Shown: one piece after another, positions 20,718 through 29,270 of the stretch | How positions within the stretch are numbered: the stretch's first letter is position 1 | Layout: each line of letters starts with the position of its first letter | Assembly: GCF_900113225.1 (NCBI RefSeq) | Contig: NZ_FOZE01000003.1 | Coordinates: forward strand, 248,001-312,000 | From: Mitsuaria sp. PDC51 | GTDB taxonomy: Bacteria; Pseudomonadota; Gammaproteobacteria; Burkholderiales; Burkholderiaceae_C | Reading direction: 5' to 3' | DNA length: 64,000 bases | The notes under the pieces: generated by a model | What the model was told of the DNA's origin: nothing | Database searches by the model: none | The model's input: the letters and a program-made list of their open reading frames with translations, nothing else | Made by a program: the position numbers and the translations under genes

Positions 20718-21473
20718 ATGAGCTCCTCTCCCACCAAGACCCAGATCCTGTTCGGCTTCCATGCCGTGACCGTGCGCCTGAAGACGGCGCCCGCGTCGGT
20801 GCAGGAGATCCTGTTCGACGCCACCCGCAAGGACCAGCGCATGCGCGGCTTCCTTGAGAAGGCCGAGGCCGCCGGCGCGCGGCTGGTCGAGAGCGACGAC
20901 GACCGGCTGCAGAAGCTCTGCGGCACGACCCGTCACCAGGGCGTGGTGGCGCGGGTGAAGGCGGTGGCGCAGCAGCACTCGCTGGACGATCTGCTGGACG
21001 AGGTCGAGGGCCCGCCGCTGGTGCTGGTGCTCGACGGCGTGACCGATCCCCACAACCTGGGCGCCTGCCTGCGGGTGGCCGATGGGGCGGGCGCGCATGC
21101 GGTGGTCGCGCCCAAGGACCATGCGGTTGGCCTCAATGCCACGGTGGCCAAGGTGGCCAGCGGCGCGGCCGAGACGGTGCCCTACCTGATGGTCACCAAC
21201 CTGGCGCGCACGCTGGGTGAGCTCAAGGAGCGCGACATCTGGGTGATCGGCACCTCGGACCAGGCGGAGAAGACCCTGTACGACCTGGACCTGAGCGGCC
21301 CGGTGGCGCTGGTGCTGGGCGCCGAGGGCGCCGGCATGCGGCAGCTGACCGGCAAGACCTGCGACGAGCTGGTGCGCATCCCGATGCAAGGCGCGGTGGA
21401 GAGCCTGAACGTCTCCGTCGCGGCCGGCGTGTGCCTGTACGAGGCGCTGCGCCAGCGCCAGAAGCGGGACTGA
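20718..21473 (+). CDS. rlmB: 23S rRNA (guanosine-2'-O-)-methyltransferase
   Basis: A 251-residue SpoU/TrmH-family enzyme that methylates the 2'-hydroxyl of a guanosine in 23S rRNA (G2251 in E. coli) using SAM. The N-terminal substrate-binding domain ([10 protein letters not shown]) is followed by the knotted catalytic domain. Its motifs are [34 protein letters not shown] and [19 protein letters not shown] chose the ATG at 20718, since family sequence starts there; the much longer open frame upstream is a shadow of the membrane-protein gene. A GACAATCGCG promoter-like element ends just before the start codon. Confidence 0.94.
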   Translation: MSSSPTKTQILFGFHAVTVRLKTAPASVQEILFDATRKDQRMRGFLEKAEAAGARLVESDDDRLQKLCGTTRHQGVVARVKAVAQQHSLDDLLDEVEGPPLVLVLDGVTDPHNLGACLRVADGAGAHAVVAPKDHAVGLNATVAKVASGAAETVPYLMVTNLARTLGELKERDIWVIGTSDQAEKTLYDLDLSGPVALVLGAEGAGMRQLTGKTCDELVRIPMQGAVESLNVSVAAGVCLYEALRQRQKRD

Positions 21474-21501
21474 ACCCGCGGCGCGAGATAATCGCGCCCT
21501 T

Positions 21502-21519
21502 GCGGCCCCACGGGGCCGC
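21502..21519. terminator. GC hairpin after rlmB
   Basis: GCGGCCCC (21502-21509) and GGGGCCGC (21512-21519) form a strong short hairpin in the rlmB-upp gap. There is no T-tract, so it is at best a weak terminator or pause site. Confidence 0.35.
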
Positions 21520-21577
21520 GCCGACATTCCAGGGGTCCTGACCGGGGCCCGACACCCTTACCGGACCTCCTACCGCC

Positions 21578-22210
21578 ATGGCCGTCATCGAAGTCAAGCA
21601 CCCCCTCGTCAAGCACAAGATCGGCCTGATGCGGGAGGGCGACATGTCCACCAAGAAGTTCCGCGAGCTGACCGGCGAGGTCGCGCGGCTGCTGGCCTAC
21701 GAGGCGACGGCCGATTTCCCGCTGGAGAAGACGACGATCGCGGGCTGGTGCGGCGAGGTGGAGATCGACCAGATCGCCGGCCGCAAGGTGACGGTGGTGC
21801 CCATCCTGCGCGCGGGGCTGGGCATGCTGGACGGCGTGCTGGACATGATGCCCAACGCCAAGGTGAGCGTGGTGGGCCTGGCCCGCGACCACGAGACGCT
21901 GCAGCCGGTGAACTACTTCGAGAAGTTCGTCGGCCAGTTGGACCAGCGCACCGCGCTGATCGTGGATCCGATGCTGGCGACGGCGGGCTCGATGATCGCG
22001 ACGATCGACCTGCTGAAGAAGCGCGGCTGCAAGGACATCCGCGCGCTGGTGCTGGTGGCGGCGCCGGAGGGCGTGGCCGCGCTGACGAAGGCGCATCCGG
22101 ACGTGCGCTGCTGGACGGCGGCGATCGATTCCCACCTCAACGAGAACGGCTACATCATCCCGGGCCTGGGCGACGCGGGCGACAAGATCTTCGGCACGAA
22201 GGACGTTTGA
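21578..22210 (+). CDS. upp: Uracil phosphoribosyltransferase
   Basis: A 210-residue pyrimidine salvage enzyme that makes UMP from uracil and PRPP. The PRPP loop is [17 protein letters not shown] (about residues 127-143). Other family landmarks are [26 protein letters not shown] and the C-terminal [20 protein letters not shown], which holds the uracil-binding part. The length matches the family (about 208-210). It is probably transcribed from its own promoter, since GATAAT lies at 21486-21491. Confidence 0.97.
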   Translation: MAVIEVKHPLVKHKIGLMREGDMSTKKFRELTGEVARLLAYEATADFPLEKTTIAGWCGEVEIDQIAGRKVTVVPILRAGLGMLDGVLDMMPNAKVSVVGLARDHETLQPVNYFEKFVGQLDQRTALIVDPMLATAGSMIATIDLLKKRGCKDIRALVLVAAPEGVAALTKAHPDVRCWTAAIDSHLNENGYIIPGLGDAGDKIFGTKDV

Positions 22211-22234
22211 GCCTGCCTTTCTGAAGGCGGCGGG

Positions 22235-23005
22235 TCAGCTCACCAACTCGCCGGTCAGCCACGGGCGGGCGTCCCAAGGGTCCGCAGCCTCGGCCGCGGC
22301 GGCGTCCCACTCGACATCGTCCAGGACCAGGCCGCAGCCCCGCAGCCAGGCCTTGGCTGCCGAGAAGCGCAGGCGGTCCGATCCCAGGGCATACGGATGC
22401 GCGCGAAACGCCCGGGCCGCGCCGTCCAGGTCGCCGAGCGCCAGCCTCGCCGCGAGCGGCCAGGCGCCCGCGATGCCGCTTTGCCCGTACCCGGGCGCGT
22501 CGGCCGCGGCGGCCAGGCGGCGCAGCGTCAGGCGTTCCCGCAAGGCGGGCAACGCGAACTGCCGGACCAGCGCGGCCAGGGTGTCGCCGAGCGTCGCCGC
22601 GGGCAGGGGACGCACCCGTTGCAGGCGGCCGTCGTCGCGCCAGCGAAGCCCCTGCGGCAACGGCGCGTGCGCTGTCCCCGCCATCTCCGACAGCCTGAGC
22701 ATGCAGGCCACATGGCTGGCGTGATCGGGCACCCGCCAGGCGAGCGCCTTGGCATAGGCAAACGGCCGGACCTCCGCCAGCAGCTCGATGAGCGCCGGGA
22801 TCTTGACGGTGGTGTGCATCCAGCAGGTGCGAAAGCCGTAGTCGAACCCGAAGGTCACCGCTTCGATGCCGGGAAACACATCGTGCTCGGACTGGCGGTG
22901 GTAGACATTGCCGGTCCGGGTGAAGCCCAGCGGCAGCAGGGCGGCATCGATGGGCTCGTAAACCTCGTCGACACGGCGGATGGCGTTGAAGCGGCGGGTG
23001 CGCAT
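22235..23005 (-). CDS. Hypothetical protein
   Basis: I do not recognise this 256-residue soluble protein. The N-terminal part begins MRTRRFNAIRRVDEV and contains PLGFTRTGNVYHR and FGFDYGFRTCWMHTTVKIPAL; the C-terminal half is rich in Ala, Leu and Arg. The first part could belong to DUF4304-like proteins, but this is a guess. I chose the ATG at 23005. A GTG at 23125 would add 40 residues of poor-looking sequence, and neither start has a clear ribosome binding site. It is convergent with upp. Confidence 0.55.
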   Translation of the reverse strand: MRTRRFNAIRRVDEVYEPIDAALLPLGFTRTGNVYHRQSEHDVFPGIEAVTFGFDYGFRTCWMHTTVKIPALIELLAEVRPFAYAKALAWRVPDHASHVACMLRLSEMAGTAHAPLPQGLRWRDDGRLQRVRPLPAATLGDTLAALVRQFALPALRERLTLRRLAAAADAPGYGQSGIAGAWPLAARLALGDLDGAARAFRAHPYALGSDRLRFSAAKAWLRGCGLVLDDVEWDAAAAEAADPWDARPWLTGELVS

Positions 23006-23361
23006 GAATGGAAGGCGGACGGACAGGCGGGCGCCCCTCAGGCGGCTCTCCAGCGCCTCTCGCGACGCGCCGGAGGCCGGGGCGGCGGTAGTGTCGCATC
23101 GGCCCCATCTGTCAGGGAATCGCACCGCCCTTGTCGGGTAACCGGCAACGGGGTCCGGCGAAGAAGTACGCGAACTTGCGGCATCCGCCGCTTCCCTGCG
23201 CCGTCGCCGATCCGCAGAATGACGACTGTCAGCGCCGAGTCCTAGCTCGCGCTGGCCCTTGTTCTCCTCTCACGAGCAGGGAGACCGCAGGCAGACCACC
23301 TGGGGTCGACTTTGGGACCCGGCCGCGCAAGCGACCGGGTCTTTTCTTTTCCGGCCTCCGC
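23006..23361. other. Intergenic region with an orphan terminator
   Basis: This 356-bp region has no protein gene I can support on the plus strand, yet ends with a strong plus-strand intrinsic terminator. No tRNA T-loop or known RNA motif is visible. A small RNA ending at about 23350 would explain it. Confidence 0.4.
23316..23350 (+). terminator. Strong intrinsic terminator without an obvious gene
   Basis: The arms GACCCGGCCGC (23316-23326) and GCGACCGGGTC (23331-23341) pair at ten of eleven positions around a GCAA tetraloop, followed by TTTTCTTTT. The T-tract defines plus-strand termination. The only plus-strand gene upstream is upp, over 1.1 kb away with a minus-strand gene between. Confidence 0.75.
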
Positions 23362-24252
23362 TCAGCCCCACTTCATCTCGCCCTTGACCACCTTCGCGCC
23401 GATCTCCAGCGCGGGAGCCAGGCCGGCGGACGGGTAGCGCCGCTTCATCGCGGCGATCAGGGCGGCGCTGTCCGCCGCCTTCGCCGCTTCTTCCTCGAAG
23501 GCCAGCAGATAGTCGCGGGTGTAGGTCACGGCCGAGACGTCCAGCGCGGCGCCGGTCGCCAGGTGGCCCGGCACCACGATGGCGGGCTTGCGGGCGGCGA
23601 TGGCCTCGAGGTTGCGGATCCACGCGGTGCGCGCCTGCGGCGTCGGCGTGTCGGCCGTCCAGACGTGCAGTCCGGAGAAGACCAGCACGCCGCCGAAGAC
23701 CGCCTTCAGCGACGGCACCCACAGGTAGCGGCGGTTCTCGAGCTCGCTGGCCGCCACGATCTCGATCGCGTGGCCTTCCAGCTGCAGCGCGGGGCCGTCG
23801 AAGGCCTCGGGCATGACGACGTCGGCCAGGGTCTGCGGACCGTTCTCCTTCAGCTGCGGGCCCCAGACCGCCAGCTTCTTCTCGACGTTCCCCTTGATCG
23901 CGGCGATCGTGGCCGAGGCGGCGATGACCTTGGCCGACGGGAAGGCCGCCTTGACCGGGCCGAGGCTGAAGTAGTAGTCGGGATCGCTCTGGCTCACGTA
24001 GATGGTGGTCAGCGTCTTGCCCGAGGCCTTGATCGCCTCCACGACCGCGCGGCCGTCCGGCAGCGAAAAGCCGCCGTCGATCAGGATCGCCTCCTTGGCG
24101 CCGGACAGCAGCACCGGCGCGCGGAAGAAGCCGCGTTCGCCGGCCGGCAGGGCCTGCCACTGCAGGGGGGCGGCGCCCTGGGCATGGGCACCGCCCAGGG
24201 AGAAGGCCGCACCGGCGGCGGCGGTCTGGACGAAATCGCGACGGGTCATCAT
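23362..24252 (-). CDS. Exported metallo-beta-lactamase-fold protein lacking the usual histidine motif
   Basis: A 296-residue protein. The N-terminal signal MMTRRDFVQTAAAG with the twin-arginine pair and AHAQG cleavage site suggests Tat export. The fold is read from LLSGAKEAILIDGGF, from LTTIYVSQSDPDYYFSLG where the HxHxDH motif should be, and from FSGLHVW and VVPGHLATG near the end. The expected first two His and the last His are Ser, Ser and other residues, though the two Asp remain. Zinc binding is therefore doubtful. The start is supported by AGGA six bases before the ATG at 24252. It is divergent from the LysR gene 86 bases away. Confidence 0.82.
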   Translation of the reverse strand: MMTRRDFVQTAAAGAAFSLGGAHAQGAAPLQWQALPAGERGFFRAPVLLSGAKEAILIDGGFSLPDGRAVVEAIKASGKTLTTIYVSQSDPDYYFSLGPVKAAFPSAKVIAASATIAAIKGNVEKKLAVWGPQLKENGPQTLADVVMPEAFDGPALQLEGHAIEIVAASELENRRYLWVPSLKAVFGGVLVFSGLHVWTADTPTPQARTAWIRNLEAIAARKPAIVVPGHLATGAALDVSAVTYTRDYLLAFEEEAAKAADSAALIAAMKRRYPSAGLAPALEIGAKVVKGEMKWG

Positions 24253-24314
24253 GGGAGTCCTTTCATGGCTCGAATCGGATGAGCGCATCGTAGGAAGCCC
24301 CGGAGTAAAGAAAA

Positions 24315-24327
24315 ACTGCTCTTCAGT
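24315..24327. promoter_or_regulatory. Candidate LysR-type operator
   Basis: The inverted repeat ACTG-CTCTT-CAGT lies in the 86-bp, unusually A-rich gap between the divergent metallo-beta-lactamase-fold and LysR genes, 12 bases before the LysR start. AAAG and CTTT flank it. Position and form suit autoregulation and control of the divergent gene. Confidence 0.4.
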
Positions 24328-24338
24328 AGACTTTCCGT

Positions 24339-25283
24339 ATGTCAAAAGCAAACAATCAGCCCGAGGCCGGCCCGGTCGCGTTCGACAACCTGAAGCGCCT
24401 GGCCTATTTCGCCGCGGTGGTGGAGGCCGGCACCTTCACCGCCGCGGCGGAGCGGCTGGGGGTCACGAAGGCGGTGGTGAGCCAGCAGGTCGCGCGGCTG
24501 GAACGGGAGTACCGGACGCAGCTGCTGACCCGCAGTACGCGGCGGGTGATCGCCACCGATGCCGGGCTCGCCTTCTATCAGCGCTGCGCCGTGATCCTGC
24601 GCGAGGCGGGCGATGCCTTCGACGAGCTGCTCGATGTGTCCACCGAGCCGACCGGCACGCTGCGCCTCACCGCGCCGTTCGACTACGGCCTCACGGCGGT
24701 GGTGCCCGCCATCGTCGAGTTCTCGCGGCGCCATCCGAAATGCAAGGTCGACGTGACGCTGAGCGACCTGCCGCTGGACCTGCTGGCGGGGGAAGCCGAA
24801 CTGGCGATCCGCGTCGGCTGGCTGACCGACCTGCAGCTGCAGGCGCGGCAGATCGGCAGCTTCCGGCAACTGCTGGTGGGGACGCCGGCGTGGGCGCGGC
24901 GGCTGAACCGCAAGCAGGGGCCGGAGCAACTGGCCGCCTTGCCCTTCGTCGCCAACACGGCCTTGAAGGCTCCGGAGCACTGGGAGTTCACCAACCGCCA
25001 GGGCGAGCGCCAGGCGGTGACGGTGGCGTCCGCGATCCGCCTCGACGCGACGCTGGCGGTCCGCGCGGCGGTGTGCCTGGGCGCCGGTTTGTCGGTGCTG
25101 CCGGACTATGCGGTGGCCGCGGAACTGGAGCAGGGCACGCTGGTCCACCTGCTGCCGCATTGGACCTTGCCCAGCGGCGGCATCCATGTGGTCTACCCGA
25201 CGGCGCGTTTCCGTCCCGCCAAGGTGCGGCAGTTCGTCGAGGTCCTGGGCGAGCGATTCCAGAAGGCGCCGGACCGGCCCTGA
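24339..25283 (+). CDS. LysR-family transcriptional regulator
   Basis: A 314-residue regulator. The winged helix-turn-helix spans about residues 17-75 (AYFAAVVEAGTFTAAAERLG, then VSQQVARLE). The periplasmic-binding-protein-like effector domain follows from about residue 100 (GTLRLTAPFDYGL). It belongs to the large group with short PBP domains that often control a divergent gene. The target is probably the exported protein gene at 24252. The effector is unknown. Confidence 0.92.
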   Translation: MSKANNQPEAGPVAFDNLKRLAYFAAVVEAGTFTAAAERLGVTKAVVSQQVARLEREYRTQLLTRSTRRVIATDAGLAFYQRCAVILREAGDAFDELLDVSTEPTGTLRLTAPFDYGLTAVVPAIVEFSRRHPKCKVDVTLSDLPLDLLAGEAELAIRVGWLTDLQLQARQIGSFRQLLVGTPAWARRLNRKQGPEQLAALPFVANTALKAPEHWEFTNRQGERQAVTVASAIRLDATLAVRAAVCLGAGLSVLPDYAVAAELEQGTLVHLLPHWTLPSGGIHVVYPTARFRPAKVRQFVEVLGERFQKAPDRP

Positions 25284-25291
25284 GGAGCCCG

Positions 25292-26239
25292 TTATCCGCC
25301 GGCGCCCTGCATCGCCTGCCGGAACTCGTCGTTCGCGCGCTCCAGCGAGTCGGGCAGCGCCGTCACCAGCATCTCGATGAACGCCTTGACCGCGGGCACC
25401 ATGCCGCGCCGGGTGGGATAGACCGCGTGCAGCTGGTGCGCCGGCATCCCGTGATCGGGCAGCAGCGGCACCAGGCGGCCCGCGCGCAGGTCGTCGGCGC
25501 AGAGGTGGAAGGGCAGTTGCGCGGCGCCGATGCCGGCGACCGCCATGCGCGACATCAGGTACACGTCGTCGGTCGCGAAGGTCGGCTGGTAGTCGATCTC
25601 CACCGCCGCGCCATGCGGATCCGTCATCCGCCAGCGGGGCCTCTCGCCCCGCACGCCGGCCGGTCCCACGCCGAGGACGCCCTGCAGCGCCTGGGCCGAA
25701 TCGACGGCAGCCTGCGCCGCGATGAAGGACGGGCTCGCCACGAGCACCTGGTCGCTGGTGCCGAAATGGCGCACCACCAGGTCCGAGTCCTCGAGCGCTG
25801 ATCGGATGCGGATCGCCACGTCATACCCTTCCCCGATCACGTCCACCCGGCGATTGGTCAGGTCCAGGTCCAGCCGCACCTCGGGATTGGCCTTCAGGAA
25901 GCGGGGCAGGATCGGTGCGAGGAACAGGTGGGCGACGCCGATCGGGCAGCTTACCCTGAGCCGGCCCGAGGGCTTGGCGTTGGCCCGGGCGGCCACCTCG
26001 TAGGCCGCCTTCGCCGAGGCCGACATCGACTCGCAATGGGCGAAGAAGGCGGCGCCGACCTCGGTCACGCTGACCGACCGGGTCGAGCGATGCAGCAGCC
26101 GCACGGCGAGCCGCTCTTCCAGTTCCGCCACGCGCCGGCTCACGCGCGACTTGGAGATTCCCAGCGCCCGCGCCGCGCCGGAGAAGCCGCCATGCGAGAC
26201 GACCGCGGCGAACAGGACAAGGTCATTCAGGTCATCCAC
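25292..26239 (-). CDS. LysR-family transcriptional regulator
   Basis: A 315-residue regulator: helix-turn-helix in about residues 5-65 (FAAVVSHGGFSGAARALG, SRVSRRVAELE) and effector domain from about residue 92 (GRLRVSCPIGVAHLF). It is convergent with the preceding LysR gene (8-base gap) and divergent from the azoreductase gene, 157 bases away. That arrangement makes azoreductase its likely target. The two LysR proteins are clearly different and not a recent duplicate. Confidence 0.92.
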   Translation of the reverse strand: MDDLNDLVLFAAVVSHGGFSGAARALGISKSRVSRRVAELEERLAVRLLHRSTRSVSVTEVGAAFFAHCESMSASAKAAYEVAARANAKPSGRLRVSCPIGVAHLFLAPILPRFLKANPEVRLDLDLTNRRVDVIGEGYDVAIRIRSALEDSDLVVRHFGTSDQVLVASPSFIAAQAAVDSAQALQGVLGVGPAGVRGERPRWRMTDPHGAAVEIDYQPTFATDDVYLMSRMAVAGIGAAQLPFHLCADDLRAGRLVPLLPDHGMPAHQLHAVYPTRRGMVPAVKAFIEMLVTALPDSLERANDEFRQAMQGAGG

Positions 26240-26297
26240 GGGCGCTTCCGATCATCGGTGTCGAAGGAGAGGAGGGGAGAGGAGAGGGACGGGCGAT

Positions 26298-26325
26298 TGT
26301 CCTGATTCCAGAACGATCTGTCCTG
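26298..26325. promoter_or_regulatory. Direct repeat upstream of azoreductase
   Basis: TGTCCTG occurs at 26298-26304 and again at 26319-26325, 21 bases apart (two helical turns). It lies in the divergent LysR/azoreductase gap and could be a regulator site. This is inference from spacing only. Confidence 0.3.
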
Positions 26326-26396
26326 TCGGCAGCGGCTAGTGCAACAACGCCGGGCTCCCTATCGTGACGGACATTCCCACTGCGCTTTTGATTGCC

Positions 26397-27044
26397 ATGC
26401 AGATCCTTCACCTTGATTCCAGCCTCCAGGGCGAGGCTTCGGCTTCGCGCCAGCTCAGCCGCGCGATCGTCGACGCGCTCCTGCGGGCGTCGCCCGCCGC
26501 CCAGGTGCGCCACCGCGACCTGGCCGCCGACGCGGTGCCCCACCTCACAGGCGACATCGCCGCCGGCTTCCGCGGTGCCGCCGGTCCCGCGCCGACGGGC
26601 GTCGCCGCGGAGCGCGCGCGCTCGGAGCAACTGGTCGCCGAGTTCCTCGCCAGCGAGGTCATCGTGGTCGGGGCGCCGATGTACAACTTTTCGGTGGCGA
26701 GCCCGCTCAAGGCCTGGATCGACCGCATCGCGCAGCCCGGCCGCACCTTCCGCTACACCGCCGAGGGGCCGGTCGGCCTGGCCGGTGGCCGTCGGGTCAT
26801 CGTGGCCTCGACCCGTGGCGGCCTGTACTCGGTCGGCGCCGGGGCGGGCATGGACTTCCAGGAGTCCTACCTGCGCGCGTTCTTCGGTTTCCTCGGCATC
26901 GCGGAGGTGCAGGTCGTCCGCGCCGAGCGGTTGACCCAGGGCGCCGGGGCGCGGGACGCCTCGATGGCGGACGCCCTCGCGCAGGTGTCGCGCGCCGTGA
27001 CAGACACCCTGGCCACCCCCTTGATCACTCCTATTTCCGCCTGA
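26397..27044 (+). CDS. azoR: FMN-dependent NADH azoreductase
   Basis: A 215-residue flavodoxin-fold oxidoreductase that reduces quinones and azo compounds with NADH. It begins MQILHLDSSLQGEASASRQL, contains the FMN-site stretch VGAPMYNFSVASPLKAWIDRI and the TRGGLYSVG loop, and ends in a helical region. I chose the ATG at 26397 because AzoR proteins begin at the equivalent of MQILHLDS; a GTG at 26364 would add eleven residues. The gene is followed 14 bases later by a YciI-like gene and is divergent from a LysR gene, a common stress-inducible layout. Confidence 0.9.
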   Translation: MQILHLDSSLQGEASASRQLSRAIVDALLRASPAAQVRHRDLAADAVPHLTGDIAAGFRGAAGPAPTGVAAERARSEQLVAEFLASEVIVVGAPMYNFSVASPLKAWIDRIAQPGRTFRYTAEGPVGLAGGRRVIVASTRGGLYSVGAGAGMDFQESYLRAFFGFLGIAEVQVVRAERLTQGAGARDASMADALAQVSRAVTDTLATPLITPISA

Positions 27045-27058
27045 GAGGAACCATCGCC

Positions 27059-27376
27059 ATGCTGTTTGCCGTCACCTTGACCTATCGGACGCCCCCCGCC
27101 CAGATCGACGAGCACCTGGGGCCGCATCGCGCGTGGCTGGCGGACCAGACCCGCGCCGGTCATGTGCTTTTCGCCGGGCCGCTCGATCCCCCAACGGGCG
27201 GCCTGATCCTCGCCCACGGCGAGGACCGCGCCGCGCTGGATGCGCTGATGGCCAGCGACCCGTTCGTCGTGTACGGGCTGGTCGATGTCACGGTGCTGGC
27301 GGTCTCGCCAGCGCTGCGGCATGCGGACTTCCCGGCGCGATGGGCGGCCGCGGCCCAGGCGGTGGCAGCCGCCTGA
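27059..27376 (+). CDS. YciI-like protein
   Basis: A 105-residue protein of the YciI superfamily. It begins MLFAVTLTYRTP and contains HRAWLADQTRAGHVLFAGPL and the catalytic-type dyad region ASDPFVVYGLVDVTVLAV, where the conserved Asp and Pro lie. GAGAGGAA precedes the ATG. It probably forms an operon with azoR. Its reaction is unknown. It is unrelated in sequence to the DGPF-type YciI protein at 687. Confidence 0.88.
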   Translation: MLFAVTLTYRTPPAQIDEHLGPHRAWLADQTRAGHVLFAGPLDPPTGGLILAHGEDRAALDALMASDPFVVYGLVDVTVLAVSPALRHADFPARWAAAAQAVAAA

Positions 27377-27393
27377 TCTGATCGCAGCGCGCC

Positions 27394-27762
27394 CTAGGTG
27401 CTGATGGCGTTGGTGAAGGTCAGCCGATTCCCGAAGGGATCGGTCACCGAGACGTCCTTGGATCCCCAGGGCGTCTCTTCCAGCCCGGGACGGGCGTACC
27501 CATAACGCCGGCCGATCAGTTCCGCGTGGAAGCCCTCGATGTCGTCCGTCTGGATGCGCAGTGCCGCACCGGGGCAGGCGTCGCCGTGATGTTCCGAGAG
27601 GTGCAGCACGCAGCCGTCCCGGGACACCTGCAGGTAGAGCGGCAGCCCCGGCTCGAAGCGGTGGTCCCAATCGACCTGGAAGCCGAGGAACTGCACGTAG
27701 AACTCCAGCGCCTTGGCCTCGTCGAAGATGCGCAGGATCGGGGTGGTGTGAGCGAATTTCAT
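27394..27762 (-). CDS. Glyoxalase/bleomycin-resistance-like protein
   Basis: A 122-residue single-domain vicinal oxygen chelate protein. It starts MKFAHTTPILRIFDEAKALEFYVQFLGF and contains VSRDGCVLHLSEHHGD and SVTDPFGNRLTF, which are usual for glyoxalase-like proteins of the BLMA group. Such proteins bind or transform small electrophiles, or bind bleomycin-type drugs. The metal ligands cannot be fixed by eye. It is convergent with the YciI gene, 17 bases apart. Confidence 0.85.
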   Translation of the reverse strand: MKFAHTTPILRIFDEAKALEFYVQFLGFQVDWDHRFEPGLPLYLQVSRDGCVLHLSEHHGDACPGAALRIQTDDIEGFHAELIGRRYGYARPGLEETPWGSKDVSVTDPFGNRLTFTNAIST

Positions 27763-27828
27763 ACGGGCGATGTTCTTCGGCGACGTGACCCTTTGCCTAT
27801 CGCGAAAAAGGGGGAGCGACGAAGTCGT

Positions 27829-29088
27829 TCAGACGGCCTTCACGGCTCTCAACTGAGCCTGCTCGTCCCCGTTCGGGAAGACGTTGACGCGCATGCGCGG
27901 CGGGTGCAGCCCGTCGACGGGCTGCATGTAATGCCCGGCGATGCGCACCGCATCCGCCCAGGCCACGATCACCGCTTGGTCCGGCTTGTCGTGGGAGGCG
28001 AAGGCCACGAGGTCCGTGAGCGGCAGCAGCGTGTCCACGCCATCCGGCCACACCGAATAGCTCATCACCCGCTCGCTGTCCTTGAACTGCACCAGCTTCA
28101 CCGAGCCCACGAACGGCCCCGAAGCCTCCTGCGGACGCCGCTGCTCCAGCAGCCGCTTCTGCGCGCTGTAGTCCTCGGAGTCCTCGACCGAGATCAGCTC
28201 CTGGAACATCGGCCGCAGCGACTCGGGCGCCTCGAAGGGCTGCCACGTGCGCTCGACGAGCTGCAGCGGGCGGCAGGACAGCCAGCGCGAATGCTCCTGG
28301 CGCAACTGCTTGCACATCGCGGCCATCAGCGCGAGTCCGGCGATGTCGTTCGCGTCCGCGACCAGCAGCACGTGACGCAGCGGCACCATCGCCACCGGAT
28401 GGGCGACGCCGGAGCGGTAGATCACATCCGGCAGGAGCAGCCGCGACGGCTCGTATGAATCGTTCCAGGCTCCTTGCCACAGTCCCGGCGCGATCTGCTG
28501 CCAGCCCAGGTCTTCGGGCAGGCCGCGCAGGTTGTCGAGGGCATCGTCAAAGGCGGTGTCGAAGCTCACGCCCCACTTGTCCAGCATCCCCTGGGCGACG
28601 CGGGCGGTGCTCTCCGGCGTATCCAGCCCGAGCATCGCCACGTAGTCGCCCACGAGGGGACGGAAGGGCGTCTGGTTCGATGCGCGAGTCAGGGCCGCCT
28701 CGTCCTGGGTCAGCGCGTTGGCCAGGTCCAGGGTGCTCTTGGCCATGTCGGCGCGCGTGCGCAGCAAGGGAACCAGGCGCGCCCTCACGCTGGCGTAGTC
28801 CTCGGAGAGTTCGGGCACGTCGGCGCCGACCGGGCGCAGCATGGTGCCTTCCAGATAGCGATCGAATTCGATGTCACGCGCGCGTCCGCCCTTGGCGCGG
28901 CGCAGGTCCCTCACGAGGTGGGTGAGATGCGAGTGCATCTGCACGCCGTTGAGCGTGAAGTGGATCTCCGGCGGGTCTTCGTTGACCGTGGTCCCGGTTG
29001 CCCCGATCTCCTCGAGACGCCTGACGAGGCGCTTCAAGACATCGGCCGCCGTGGGCCGTCCGAACTGCCATCGAATCCATTCCCTCAT
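27829..29088 (-). CDS. Hypothetical soluble protein (419 residues)
   Basis: I do not recognise this protein. It begins MREWIRWQFGRPTAADVLK, has no signal peptide or membrane segment, and contains NEDPPEIHFTLNG, WGVSFDTAFDDALDNL, VAMVPLRHVLLVAD and VWPDGVDTLLPLTDLVAF. The middle has some resemblance to DUF1444 proteins, but I am not sure. I chose the ATG at 29088 because GGGGAG lies six bases upstream; the open frame reaches 29202. It is transcribed in the same direction as the dehydrogenase gene upstream, with a 182-bp gap. Confidence 0.7.
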   Translation of the reverse strand: MREWIRWQFGRPTAADVLKRLVRRLEEIGATGTTVNEDPPEIHFTLNGVQMHSHLTHLVRDLRRAKGGRARDIEFDRYLEGTMLRPVGADVPELSEDYASVRARLVPLLRTRADMAKSTLDLANALTQDEAALTRASNQTPFRPLVGDYVAMLGLDTPESTARVAQGMLDKWGVSFDTAFDDALDNLRGLPEDLGWQQIAPGLWQGAWNDSYEPSRLLLPDVIYRSGVAHPVAMVPLRHVLLVADANDIAGLALMAAMCKQLRQEHSRWLSCRPLQLVERTWQPFEAPESLRPMFQELISVEDSEDYSAQKRLLEQRRPQEASGPFVGSVKLVQFKDSERVMSYSVWPDGVDTLLPLTDLVAFASHDKPDQAVIVAWADAVRIAGHYMQPVDGLHPPRMRVNVFPNGDEQAQLRAVKAV

Positions 29089-29270
29089 GAGCCACTCCCC
29101 GACATCCTGTTGGCGATTGTCCGAGGACGCCGCGGAGGTCGCGGGTGCGCGAGCAGGCAGGATGCGGAATCTGTCGCAGGTCAGCGGGGCGCGTGCCGTC
29201 ATGCGTCATCGAAGACTGTGGGGCGCAAGGATGACCGTTCGTCGAATGGTGCAGGAGGGCGGAGGGTCGT

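Noticed and set aside
23126-23350. tRNA or other known structural RNA before the orphan terminator
   Set aside because: No T-loop (GGTTCGA-like) or CCA end and no motif of SRP RNA, 6S RNA or RNase P that I can recognise.
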